This document shows positions 12,673 through 24,084 of a stretch of DNA of 64,000 bases, piece by piece. A program made the position numbers and the translations under genes. This stretch comes from Synaphobranchus kaupii (lineage: Eukaryota > Chordata > Actinopteri > Anguilliformes > Synaphobranchidae): contig CM056380.1 in the NCBI GenBank assembly GCA_029718625.1, positions 18,509,923 through 18,573,922 of the forward strand, written 5' to 3'. Below the pieces are notes generated by a model, which saw only the letters and a program-made list of their open reading frames with translations, searched no databases and was not told the DNA's origin. How positions within the stretch are numbered: position 1 is the first letter of the stretch; the number at the start of each line of letters is the position of its first letter.

Positions 12673-12886
12673 TCTAGCCATTTAGCAGACTCTCTTATCC
12701 ACAGCGACTTGCGCAAGCTTACATTCTTTATACAGTCCATTTAGATAGCTGGATATATACTGAAGAAATCTAGGTTAAGTACCTTGCTCAAGGGTACAAT
12801 GGCAGTGCCCCATCTGGGAGTCAAACTTTGTACAACCTTGGAGTCACAAGCTTGGTTCCCTAACCATTATACCACACTGCTGCCTA
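12673..12886 (-). mobile_element. V-SINE/HE1-like SINE, minus strand
   Basis: On the minus strand it starts GGCAGCAGTGTGGTATAATGG (A-box-like TGGTATAATGG), has a worn B box (GTTTGACTCCC), then TGTACCCTTGAGCAAGGTAC and the tail GGATAAGAGAGTCTGCTAAATGG. These are the tRNA head, core and conserved tail of teleost V-SINE/HE1-type elements. It is not a tRNA gene. Confidence 0.85.
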
Positions 12887-12896
12887 TTAGCATAAT

Positions 12897-13086
12897 ATAA
12901 CCATTAAAGAACTGGGCTCGTAACTTGGAGGTTACGGGTTCAATATCCAGGTGGGGCTCTGGCATTATGCCCCTGAGCAAAGTGCTTGACCTGCACGTCT
13001 TTAGTTAATATCCGGCAGTATAAATTGATTTTACATAAAAACGCTTCTAAGCCATTCTGAAGGCGAGCGACTGCTAAATGGCCAGA
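12897..13086 (+). mobile_element. V-SINE/HE1-like SINE, plus strand
   Basis: The head reads ACCATTAAAGAACTGGGCTC then GGTTACGGGTTCAATATCC (B-box-like). A CTGAGCAAAGTGCTTGACCT core and a GCGAGCGACTGCTAAATGGC tail follow. It belongs to the same class as the minus-strand copy, and the two tRNA-like heads face each other about 10 bp apart. Confidence 0.8.
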
Positions 13087-14889
13087 TGTACGTGCATGCG
13101 GCATGACGTTGGTGTTTTCGGGTCTTAAGACAGGCAGGGCCCCTTGGTTAGGAGCAGGGACACTGCAAATCACTTAAGTACTCTTTGTTCAGACAAAGGA
13201 TTTCATGTTAAATAAATGGTTTCCTGCAAAATGAAGGACAAGAAATCGTTTTTTCCAAGTGGCTATTGTAGCAGGTACAGAAATGACAACAAACCTTATG
13301 AATTTATTTGTTTATTTATTTGTTATGAATATACAAATTGCAGACACACAACACACAATGAGACAGCAAATATGGCAGAACAAGCCATATTCCATAGTCC
13401 AGCTAAAAACAGCACAACTAACAGAGTGTAAATATGTAAAACAACAAAAAACTATTTATCAACATACAGATTGGATGTAGCGCCACAATCCAACCTGGTG
13501 GCCACATATGGTAAGACAACATCATTCCTAAAGGCCCTGGGCCTGCTTCATCTCTAATGACCTTTTACAAATCAAACAGGAATGTATAAACGTGCTTAAA
13601 ACAGACTGTAAACGGCAGTCAGTCAACAGTGACGAGGAATCATTGCATAATCTTTCCCAGCATCCCTAACATACCAACTCAAGCTTCTGAAAACCCCTCA
13701 GACCCACAACAGCGGGAGACCACAGCCGAGCCTGGTATGTACACACCGCACTTTCAGGGTTCAAGCCGCGAATAAACGGCGTGCATGTTCTGGCGATCTC
13801 TGGCAAACCTTATGGTAACAGCACATCAAGCCGTGCATTTCATGTTTTTGAGCTTAGCATATCATCGTGGAGCTTTTCAAATGTGTTCCATACTGGTTCA
13901 AGTCAAAACATTTTAATTTTGGATGAAGTATGCATATTTTAGGGTTTAAATCAGGTTTAAATGCGATTTTTCTCAGTAAAACGATTTCCCACCTGACATG
14001 GCGTATGTTTTTGCATAATTTGTCGCAATCCAAATGTGTACAGACAGGGGCGGTGGTTTCGTCTCTGCCCTTTGCTAATGTTTCATGGGCGTTTCAGATA
14101 CTAAAACCAGGAAGAGAATACCGATCCGTGTGGATCTTTAAAAATTGAAACCTTTTAATGTTACAGTATAATTCCATTAGATGGGGTGGGGTGGGGGGGG
14201 GCATAAGGTAATTGCGCATCAGTGCAAACGAGAGCGAGAGAGGGAGGGAGTCATAAAGAGAGCACGGGGGTATGGACAATATTTAATGACTTAATTAAAC
14301 GGTAATTCCACCCAAAAACAACATTAACCTTATTTAACAGATCAAGGCGCAACTAATTAAGTCTCTCTTTGTGACTGGGCAAAAAACAATTCTGTACTGA
14401 TATATTGGAATATAAAATTGAAAATTCGGTAGAGATATACGTAATTTTGACATATACCTCTACCACTTCCTCGTTTTTGAAAGACTAGTTTGTCAAGTGG
14501 GCGTGTAAATTACATAGTCACGTAGGCGGAGCCAGCGAGGGATGAAATGCTCCATCTGTCACTGTTCTGTGTAGGGAACGTAGGGACACATCGTAGATCA
14601 AGCTAGCTATCATTGGTATTTCATTATAATGTCAGAAGATTACATCGATTTCCTAAAGATGTTTTGGCAAAGTAAACCAAACAGGACCAATTCTGGCATG
14701 AAAACCGTGTAGCTGGCGTTGAAAAGTAATACACCCAGTATTGTATTTCAGTATGAGTGTTTTTAGAGAACGCATGGTGAAATACAATGCAACATGCATT
14801 TTGTTTTTAATTATGGCATGATAAATGCGCATCCTTATGAAGCGCAGATATGTATTACATTTCATGATGTGTCGCAAAAGCAGTTCCAT
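13087..14889. other. Unassigned stretch
   Basis: AT-rich single-copy-looking DNA with a short G-run at about 14185-14200. No gene or repeat could be supported. Confidence 0.5.
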
Positions 14890-15480
14890 TTAATTAAGTC
14901 ACTAAAGATCTTCCATACAGGGGGCCTCATTGTGTATAATGTATGATGCTTTCCTGGCTTTGATGTACGGGCCTCACTCCTTTGTTTTCAGCTGAATGGC
15001 AGGCCAGCCAAAGCTACTTTGCATGAGGTTAGCAGCCCACGTGCTAATTACCGTTAGCCAAAATTCTACCTTCATCCACACTGACAGGAGCCGGGGACGT
15101 GCGTCGGAGGATGTTACATATTCAATAGAACCTATTCAATAGGACACTGGGACCCCGCTAGCCAGGCTACTTTTTTTTCCAGCTTCTATTTGTTTTCCGA
15201 AAACCACCTTCCCTAAAAGCCCACGTGAGAATGGCCATTTTGGTTTGGTCTGACAGCAGTTGCCATCCATGCGGCCAAAAAAGCATGCCACCTGCGAAAA
15301 TACAGAGCGCTGCTGGGATATCACTGATTCTGAAAGAGTCCAATTTGATGCAGCTTATGAATATTCATGAAGGGGCTTGCCCAAGGACATTACCGTGGAA
15401 ATGAATGTCCTGTCCATCGGCACGCCTTTTTTTATGAATATTCATGAACTGCAACATATCACTGTAAATTCCTGCTGGTA
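14890..15480. promoter_or_regulatory. Candidate conserved non-coding element with POU-like palindromes
   Basis: CpG-poor sequence rich in homeodomain- and POU-like words. The 12-bp palindrome ATGAATATTCAT occurs twice, at 15357-15368 and 15434-15445, 77 bp apart. This form resembles dimeric POU-factor sites. Regulatory function is inference. Confidence 0.3.
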
Positions 15481-15530
15481 ACCAAAAGCTCCTGAGAGAG
15501 GACGTAAAGGATGCGGTGCTTTTTCTTCTG

Positions 15531-15879
15531 GTTAGTCAATAGAATCTGTGAGAACACCAGGAAGACAGGGGTTTCCCATCTGGTCAGTGTATAGAATCTG
15601 TGAGGACACCAGGAAGGCAGGGGATTTCCATCTGGTTAGTGTATAGAATCAGTGAGGACACCAGGAAGGCAGGGGTTTCCCATCTGGTTAGTGTATAGAA
15701 TCTGTGAGGACACCAGGAAGGCAGGGGTTTCCCATCTGGTTAGTGTATAGAATCTGTGAGGACACCAGGAAGGCAGGGGTTTCCCATCTGGTTAGTGTAT
15801 AGAATCAGTGAGGACACCAGGAAGGCAGGGGTTCCCCGTCTGGTTAGTGTATAGAATCTGTGAGGACACCAGGAAGGCT
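15531..15879. repeat. 52-bp minisatellite, about 6.7 copies
   Basis: A unit around GGTTAGTGTATAGAATCTGT-GAGGACACCAGGAAGGCAGGG, with starts 52 bp apart (for example 15541, 15593, 15645). Copies differ by single bases. Confidence 0.95.
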
Positions 15880-17808
15880 GTTCAGCAAGTGGAAAGTTCT
15901 CCTGAACTAAAGTTAGCACCTGAATGTCACGCATGCCTGCTTCCCACACCACCAAAACAACCTCTGATCTAAACACAGTGTCTGGACAGACTGCTTAGTA
16001 AGTGCTTATTACAGTCATTGAGGCTGTATATTTAGAGAAATATAGTCCATATAGTGAGAGGTCGCTGTCAATAAAGCCTTAGAAGCACAGACGTACATCA
16101 GCATTATCAGCTATAATACGGTGATTATGTGGGGCTCAGTTACTTTTATATTGCTTTAAATACTTTCAGCTGACTACTTTTTGAATTTCACATTAAACTG
16201 AAGCATACCTCACAAGATAGACATGTGACCTCTCCATGTGCAAAGTTGCTATCTATCTATTTCCAAATAAATGTTTTAAAAACCAACAACAAGAAAACAT
16301 TCTGCTGCAATATAACCTCACAGATGACAATACACACATGACCAGGAATGTGCATAATTAACAAAACATTAGCAAGCTATTTTCATTGGGTAAAAAGCTG
16401 GATGCAGGTGAAAAGTGCTGAGATGGCGGATTGACGCCCAACAAAAACGAAAGTAGGTCAGTCATCAGATCTGCAGAGCGGCGGTAATGTAGTGAACTGA
16501 ACTAATGCTTCTTTGGTAGGCAAAGCCTCAGAATGCATCAGCTGAGATTGCCTCTGGGGTCAACAGTTTCAGGATGTCCAATACTGACTGGGTTTCGCTA
16601 TTGGCTGGGGTCAAGGTCACGTTTAGTACCGCTTCCTGTAGGGCTGAACGTAGTGAAGAACAGGCGACTCACACTCAACACCGCCCTAGTCAGATTAGAT
16701 AACCAGCAGCAGGCGGTTTCTACTGAGCGGGTCGCTGTTTCACACAGCGGATCAGCATAAATCAGGCGATTAATAAAAAACGCAGGACATGTGCTGGCAC
16801 AACAGCAGCGCTCCTCCGTACGCTGAAAGCACGCTCGATGCAAACGTAATGATATTTCTGCATCGCAAAGCAACAGGTCCCATCACACACGCAGCAGAAA
16901 ATGAATTGCTCCCATAAAAAATAAATAAATACGGGAACGCTTGTTCTTCCGGCAAATTATAACATGGCTAATTTCAATTGGGCGCCGGCGATTCTGCATC
17001 GTGACTCATGTTAGATTCCAGGCATTAGCCAATGGGCAGAGACTTAAAATGAGACATTAGAATGCATGAGAGCACATTGCTGTGCTTTAAGCCAGCATGT
17101 AGTCAAACATGCAGTATATATTTGCTCACTCAAGTACCCCATCCGCATAAATGAATAGCCAACAGGGACAATGCTGTATTCTGACAGAATCCCCACGCCC
17201 ACCACCCCCCCCTCCCCAGACATACAAACAATGACGATGCAACAAGAGATGAGGACTTGTGCTTAGAGGCCCAGTCTTTCTGCTGCTGGGTCTGCCACGA
17301 GTCATCCCTCCCCCCTGCCCAACACAACACCGTCTTTACTGCCGTTGGACAGCCATGCGCTGCAGACCTCTGAGAAATACAAGTGTGAAATATTTTAACT
17401 CTTTAGATGCTGGTAATATCTGAAGACACTGCTGAGAATTTTCAACAAAATATTACTAACCAAAAGCTTGATGGCAATCGGCAGGAATTATACTGAGATA
17501 TGTAAAGGGTTTGAAATTGAATAACACACACACAGTTTTAAAAGCTGAGAAATGAGACAATGAAATAAAAGTCACCCACAAAGGGATTGTCAGGGTTTCT
17601 CAGTCTTATGAGAAAAGGGCCGGTGTGGGTGCAGGATTTGTTTTAGCTCAGCAGTAACACACTAAGACTGGCTGAGGCAGGCTGACAGATATTGTATGAT
17701 AAAATGGATGGAAGGCTGCCAGCTCAGTCATGGAAGAAAATGTTTTGTAAATTCTGTAAATGTGGGAAATTTATTCACAATATTATATGAGAGGGAGGAA
17801 GTGCATAT
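15880..17808. other. Unassigned stretch
   Basis: No supported gene or repeat. Short frames lack recognisable motifs. Confidence 0.5.
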
Positions 17809-18951
17809 CCATCTATCTCTGTACCCCTCCATCTCTGTACCTCTCTATCACTATACCCCTCTATCTCTCTATCTCTGTACCTCTCCATCTCTGTACCTCT
17901 CTATCTCTGTACCCCTCTATCTCTCTATCTCTGTACCTCTCCATCTCTGTACCTCTCTATCTCTGTACCCCTCTATCACTATACCCCTCTATCTCTCTAT
18001 CTCTGTACCTCTCAATCTCTGTACCTCTCTATCTCTGTACCCCTCTATCTCTCTATCTCTGTACCCCTCTATCTCTGTACTTCTCTATCTCTCTATCCCT
18101 GTACCCCTCTATCTCTGTACTTCTCTATCTCTCTATCCATGTACCCCTCTATCTCTGTACCCCTATATCTCTCTATCTCTGTACCTCTCTATCTCTGTAC
18201 CCCTCCATCTCTGTACCTCTCTATCTCTGTACCCCTCTATCACTATACCCCTCTATCTCTGTACCCCTCTATCTCTGTACTTCTCTATCTCTCCATCTCT
18301 GTACCCCTCTATCTCTGTACTTCTCTATCCCTGTACCCCTCTATCTCTGTACTTCTCTATCTCTCTATCCCTCTATCTCTCTATCTCTGTACCCCTCTAT
18401 CTCTGTACTTCTCTATCCCTGTACCCCTCTATCTCTGTACCCCTCTATCTCTGTACTTCTCTATCTCTCTATCCCTCTATCTCTCTATCTCTGTACCCCT
18501 CTATCTCTGTACCTTTCTATCTCTGTACCTCTGTACCCCTCTATCTCTCTACTTCTCTCTCTATTTCTGTACTTCTCTATCTCTGTACCCCTCTATCTCT
18601 ATACCCCTCTATGTCTCTATCTCTCTACCCCTCTATCTCTGTACCTCTGTACCCCTCTATCTCTCTACTTCTCTCTCTATTTCTGTACTTCTCTATCTCT
18701 GTACCCCTCTATCTCTGTACTTCTCTATCTCTGTACCCCTATATCTCTCTATCTCTGTACCCCTCTATCTCTCTACTTCTCTCTCTATTTCTGTACTTCT
18801 CTATCTCTGTACCCCTCTATCTCTCTACTTCTCTATCTCTCTATCTCTGTACCCCTCTATTTCTGTACCCCTCTATCTCTCTATCTCTGTACCTCTCTAT
18901 CTCTGTACCCCTCTATCGCTATACCCCTCTATCTCTCTATCTCTCCATCTC
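17809..18951. repeat. Pyrimidine-rich array, 8/16-bp unit
   Basis: About 1.14 kb built from the octamer TATCTCTC and the 16-mer TATCTCTGTACCCCTC in mixed order. The plus strand is mostly C/T with regular GTAC. Plus-strand frames of 280-426 residues (LYPSISVPLYLCT repeats) are artefacts. Confidence 0.95.
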
Positions 18952-21136
18952 TATATTAACATTTTTATTAACATGAAATAAAGAAATAAATATAGTGTAT
19001 GTGTACCATCATGAAATGTAAACATTACAAATAAATTATTATAAAAATAATAGTCAAATAAGTTTCAATAAATGGATAAATATTTTGTATAATAAAATAT
19101 AAATTATTGTTATATTTATAGCATATTATATCACTTTAGTTCTCTCTCTGTCTGTCTGTCTGTCTGTGTCTATTGCTTTCCAGGGTGACATGTCCACATG
19201 CTGACGCAGCCCACAGGCCCCACAGTGTGACAGGAGAGCAGGACATGGGCCGACACACCCAGACTAAGGCCACCATTACCAAAGTCATTTAGCTCCAGTC
19301 AATACACAGGGAGGCCAGGGTCACATTGCAGATAACAATTTTGTGCCATTCCCATGGCAGACTGCAGACTTCTATTCTGGGAAAACAGAACAGAAAGGGC
19401 CTTGGTATTGACATGGGCACCAGGGCCATCTCTTGGTCATCCAGCCCCACTATGCAGGGCACTAGAATTAGCATCCACATACAGTAGGGTAGTCATTTTA
19501 ACTCTAATCTCCTCATCTTTTAATTTACAAGAAAATCTGAAAGGTAGTATGAAAGGATATTCATACTGCTCCACTTTAAATAAGGAGATACATTTCCATT
19601 GAAAATAGACTTGTAGATTTCCCCCTTTGGTATATCAGAATTGTGCATCACGAGTCCCTGAGATTTAGCTTGTTCTTTGAGGTGGCTGGATGAACAATAC
19701 AAATCTCTTGGAATTTTTGACTCCGTAGTCCGCGGTTGTTATAGCGATGCTGGAATCTGCTGTGGCTGTTTTGTTGTGGCGAGCCAGTGAGTTCCGCAGT
19801 TACCTCGCTCTGTTTCACTGGTGTCGCCATAACAACGGCGGAACTCACTGTCAGAATCCTACAATGATCCAGCCCTTCAGCGGTGGTCGATTGTGCCCTG
19901 AGGATATCCACCCCCAATTTCCCCGCTCCTCTCCCTCGGAATGATTGTGACCATCCACCCGCACGTGAGAGAACTGGGGAATCCGCAGGCTTCCCACACG
20001 GTTTGGTTTTCCCATCATGCACCAAGTCTATGGGCACCGATGAAACAGTCGACCAGACTGTGTGCAGTGGCGCTTGCTGTGTAAGAGAGGTAGCGCACAA
20101 CTATCAGAATACGTTTGCCGGATGCAGAGAAAAATGAAATTACATGGAGCAGATAAATGGGAAGGATCAGGTTCCCCAGGCTAAACGTTGGCTAAACATT
20201 TGGCTGCCAACTTGCAGCGTCGGACATTTGCGCAAAGACACAGATCCAGGCACTGACCTTCAGCCACCCCAGTCAAATCAAAAAGAGCGTGATTTGCTAT
20301 TTAATATATTTTATATGGTGCGTGCGTGCATGCGTGCATGTGTCCATGTAGTCTTGTGATTAGGCAAAGCATCGCCAGACAGAAGCACTGATGACTTTCC
20401 TGTTCACAACAGAGTCTGTGAAACAGAGTCTGTGAAAGAGAGGGAAAAAAAGGGACTATTTTTAAAGGAGGGGTGGACTTTAAGGATGGGGGGGGGTCTG
20501 CACAAAGTACAAATAAAGGAGAGCTTAAAATATATATGTACTTAATTATGCTGTGCTGCTTGGAGAAATGTCTCATCCAAATTGGGACATGCCACACGCC
20601 CACCCCCCAATTCGTACCGTGTAAAGCAACACTATGTTCGTCTGGCTTCGACCGAGAGGAATTGATTTCTGGCGTGCTTATTGGATGAAACACAACGCGA
20701 GCAGCGGTCTGCGTGTAAGAATCTCCTTTCCTGGTTTTGGGATTGATCGGTCAGTTTTACGCATGCAGGCCCTTGCGCTCGTTGCGTACGCTGAACCTCA
20801 ACGACGGATCAAGTTTGGTTTATCTCGTTTCACGGTAGAGCGATTATGGAGCCTGCAGAGGGAACCTGCAGCAGTTTACAATTCAGATTGCACTGCATTG
20901 TGGGAGTGGGGGGCTTGAGGCTGGGAGAGACAGAGGATGAGTGTCCTGCAGCTTAGACATTTCAGTTACAATCACAGCCAAGGGACCTAATCTACTTTCA
21001 CATGATATTTCACTGAAAGACAACAGAAGAAATAAAAAAGATTGACGAGAATAAGGACTAAGCAATGTCTGTAAACTGCAGAAACGCGAAGGCCACGAGA
21101 CTGGGACTGAGAGAGTGAGAGAATAAAATCTTGTAG
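18952..21136. other. Unassigned stretch with small simple repeats
   Basis: Contains a short (TCTG)n run near 19150 and GTGCGTGCATGC repeats near 20320. Otherwise no supported feature. Confidence 0.5.
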
Positions 21137-21144
21137 CTCCGACT

Positions 21145-21338
21145 CAGAGGTGGAAAGTCCAGGTTCAGAAAGTAAAAATCCTCCCCATTATTTTGTTCCA
21201 ATCACCCGTATTTCCTAATTCGCACAATTCTTCAGCCAAGAGGTAGAAATAATGAGTGAAATGAGCTGGCTGAGTTCATGGGTGGAAGAAAAACATGGCA
21301 GGACCTGTACTTTCTGACCCCTGGACTTTCCACCTCTG
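21145..21338. mobile_element. hAT-type MITE, 194 bp
   Basis: Inverted ends CAGAGGTGGAAAGTCCAGG/CCTGGACTTTCCACCTCTG continue into GTTCAGAAAGTA and TACTTTCTGACC. Flanks CTCCGACT (21137-21144) and CTCCTACT (21339-21346) match at 7/8, as expected for an aged 8-bp hAT duplication. It is non-coding. Confidence 0.85.
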
Positions 21339-21829
21339 CTCCTACTGTACTTTTCTCCCCTTTCTCTGGAAAAAAACATTACAGGCAGAATTTCAGACAC
21401 CTAAAGAGCAAGTCAGTTCTTCATATCACAAATCATCAGGGCGTGTTTGACTAGATTACATCCAGACTGTGACGTAGATATAATGAGCATTTCTGAAGAA
21501 AAAGTACTTATGAGTATGAGTACATTTCCAGTTCGTCATCTGTGTGCAGATGGCCACAACATGGCTATGCATTTAACAGAGCTGTTTGACTCGTGTAATG
21601 ACAGCGGGCTGACACATGGAGCACTGCCTGGCTTCTCCGTTGTCGAATGTCTCCCTATAAAGAGTATCTCTCGTTCTGCCTCCCTACATTTTCCAGGGTT
21701 GGAAACAGAGAGAGCTGGTTTGTCTCTTCAGCACCATGGACAGTGCAGGCCCTGCAGGGTTAGATGACCTTCCAACCAATCCTCCTCCCTCCACAACCTA
21801 CTCTGCCCTTTGCTTGAGTACTTGGGTGT

Positions 21830-22602
21830 TATGTAAATGTGATGGTCCAACCAAAATGTTTTAATATCCATATCAAAATAACTGTGTTAAGTCAAATTTA
21901 AATATATTTAAATGTTTTTTTTTTTTTTACCACTACATGTAACACTCTATAATGTCAAAATAAATTAAGTATTTAGATGTCTTCTGCATTATATTTAAAA
22001 AAACCTGAAAATTAGATAACTGATTCATACCTTATGTATTAATAACCTAACTTCGGCCATCTTCTTGAGAGATCACACTACATATATTAACCAGGTCCAC
22101 CTATATTGATTTAGAATCCACCTGTGTTCAAAAGCATGATTGCAGACTAAATATCACTGACTATGTGAGGTGTCACAGATCAGATCAGTCATGCAGTCAT
22201 GAAGACCAAGGAATTCAACAACCTCTTCAGTGCTTCACAGATGTGGTCTCCTAGGGAGAGCAGCTAGACTGAAGCCACTTGTAAGAAAGGTCAACATTAA
22301 GTTACGCCTGGAGTTTGCCAGATGTCATGTGACAGACCCTGAGACTTTCTGGAAGAAGATTTTGTGGTATAAGGAGCCAAAAGTCAAGGTCTTTAGTCAC
22401 AAACCAAACACAGCCAATCACCCAAGTAACCCCATCAAGCATGGTGGTGGCAGCTTCATGATATGGGGTTGTATTTCAGCCAAAGGGACTGGGAAGATTG
22501 TTGCCATCAAAGGAAATGTGGATGGAGCCCTATTATAGGCAAACTTCCAACAGGACAATGACCCAAAAGCTACAAAGGAATGGCTAAAATACCAGAAGGT
22601 CA
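21830..22602 (+). mobile_element. Tc1-like element relic, 5' part
   Basis: An AT-rich leader, then the typical Tc1 leader wording (GATTGCAGACTAAATATC, CAGTCATGAAGACCAAGGAA) leads into transposase coding. The right half of the element is replaced by a 29-bp tandem array. The left end is approximate. Confidence 0.7.
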
Positions 22603-22616
22603 GCATTTTGGAATGG
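22190..22616 (+). pseudogene. Tc1 transposase fragment whose end became a minisatellite
   Basis: A readable segment from 22230 gives [25 protein letters not shown] (the first Asp is lost: WSDE has become WYKE), [22 protein letters not shown] and, after a stop, ANFQQDNDPKATKEWLK with the second acidic motif. It then gives VSILEWPDQSP, exactly where Tc1 proteins read VLEWPSQSPDLNPIE. At that point a 29-bp unit starts repeating and the third acidic residue is never reached. Confidence 0.88.
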
Positions 22617-23552
22617 CCCGACCAAAGCCCAGCATTCTGGAATGGCCCAACCAAAGCCCAGCATTCTGGAATGGCCGACCAAAGCCCAGCATTCTGGAAT
22701 GGCCCAACCAAAGCCCAGCATTCTGGAATGGCCCGACCAAAGCCCAGCATTCTGGAATGGCCCAACCAAAGCCCAGCATTCTGGAATGGCCCGACCAAAG
22801 CCCAGCATTCTGGAATGGCCCGACCAAAGCCCAGCATTCTGGAATGGCCCAACCAAAGCAGAGCATTCTAGAATGGCCCAACCAAAGCCCAGCATTCTGG
22901 AATGGCCCAACCAAAGCCCAGCATTCTGGAATGGCCCGACCAAAGCCCAGCATTCTGGAATGGCCCAACCAAAGCCCAGCATTCTGGAATGGCCCAACCA
23001 AAGCAGAGCATTCTGGAATGGCCTAACCAAAGCCCAGCATTCTGGAATGGCCCAACCAAAGCAGAGCATTCTAGAATGGCCCGACCAAAGACCAGCATTC
23101 TGGAATGGCCCGACCAAAGCCCAGCATTCTGGAATGGCCCGACCAAAGCCCAGCATTCTGGAATGGCCCAACCAAAGCAGAGCATTCTAGAATGGCCCAA
23201 CCAAAGCCCAGCATTCTGGAATGGCCCAACCAAAGCCCAGCATTCTGGAATGGCCCGACCAAAGCCCAGCATTCTGGAATGGCCCAACCAAAGCAGAGCA
23301 TTCTGGAATGGCCTAACCAAAGCCCAGCATTCTGGAATGGCCCAACCAAAGCAGAGCATTCTAGAATGGCCCGACCAAAGACCAGCATTCTGGAATGGCC
23401 CGACCAAAGCCCAGCATTCTGGAATGGCCCAACCAAAGCAGAGCATTCTGGAATGGCCTAACCAAAGCCCAGCATTCTGGAATGGCCCAACCAAAGCAGA
23501 GCATTCTAGAATGGCCTAACCAAAGCCCAGCATTCTGGAATGGCCCGACCAA
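22603..23552. repeat. 29-bp minisatellite derived from Tc1 transposase codons
   Basis: About 32-33 tandem copies of a 29-bp unit (CAGCATTCTGGAATGGCCCG then ACCAAAGCC). The unit is the transposase codon stretch for SILEWPDQSP. Because 29 is not a multiple of 3, the frame rotates through SILEWPNQSPAFWNGPTKAQHSGMA, and none of the phases holds a stop, so spurious frames span the array on both strands. Variant units (CAGAG, TCTAGA, CCTAACC) mark sub-blocks. Confidence 0.95.
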
Positions 23553-23592
23553 AATACTGCATTAAATTTTTAAGGTGTAACAGGAGAAAAAA

Positions 23593-23711
23593 AACACACA
23601 CACAAAGCATGCGCACACACACACACACACACACACAAACAAACATGCACACACACACACACACACACATACGTACATGCACACACACACACACACACAC
23701 AATCACACACT
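23593..23711. repeat. (CA)n microsatellite, interrupted
   Basis: Runs of CA separated by short interruptions (AAGCATGCG, AACAAACATG, TACGTACATG). It lies just right of the 29-bp array. Confidence 0.95.
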
Positions 23712-24084
23712 TTCAGCACGTGCCTTCTGTAGGTGTGAAGGCAGACAGTGGAAGCGAGATCAGTGGCAGACAGAAAGATTGGATCAGGCGTAGCTGTGAA
23801 TCTCCCGGGGCACTGGGGAGGTGGCAGACACAATTGCCAGGGCAGTTTCCTGCGCTCAGTGACTCATTAAACACACTCGCTTAAGCTCAGCCAATCAAGA
23901 GACAAGCAGAAATAATGATAATCAGTGGGGACCGTTGACTAATTAAACTACACATGAAATGAGTCGCCAATTACTCATTATCCACCAAGCACGTATGTCT
24001 GCCAATGTCATTTGTGTATTTGTGCATGTGTGGGAGTGAGCGCATGTGTGTATGCATGCATGATCCAAATTAGGATCAGCAACC

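Noticed and set aside
12673..13086. tRNA genes suggested by A- and B-box-like sequences
   Set aside because: They are followed by the SINE core and tail and do not fold as complete cloverleafs; they are SINE heads.
17696..18981. Plus-strand frames of 280-426 residues over the pyrimidine array
   Set aside because: All three phases are open with LYPSISVPL-type repeats and there is no start context or flanking exon structure.
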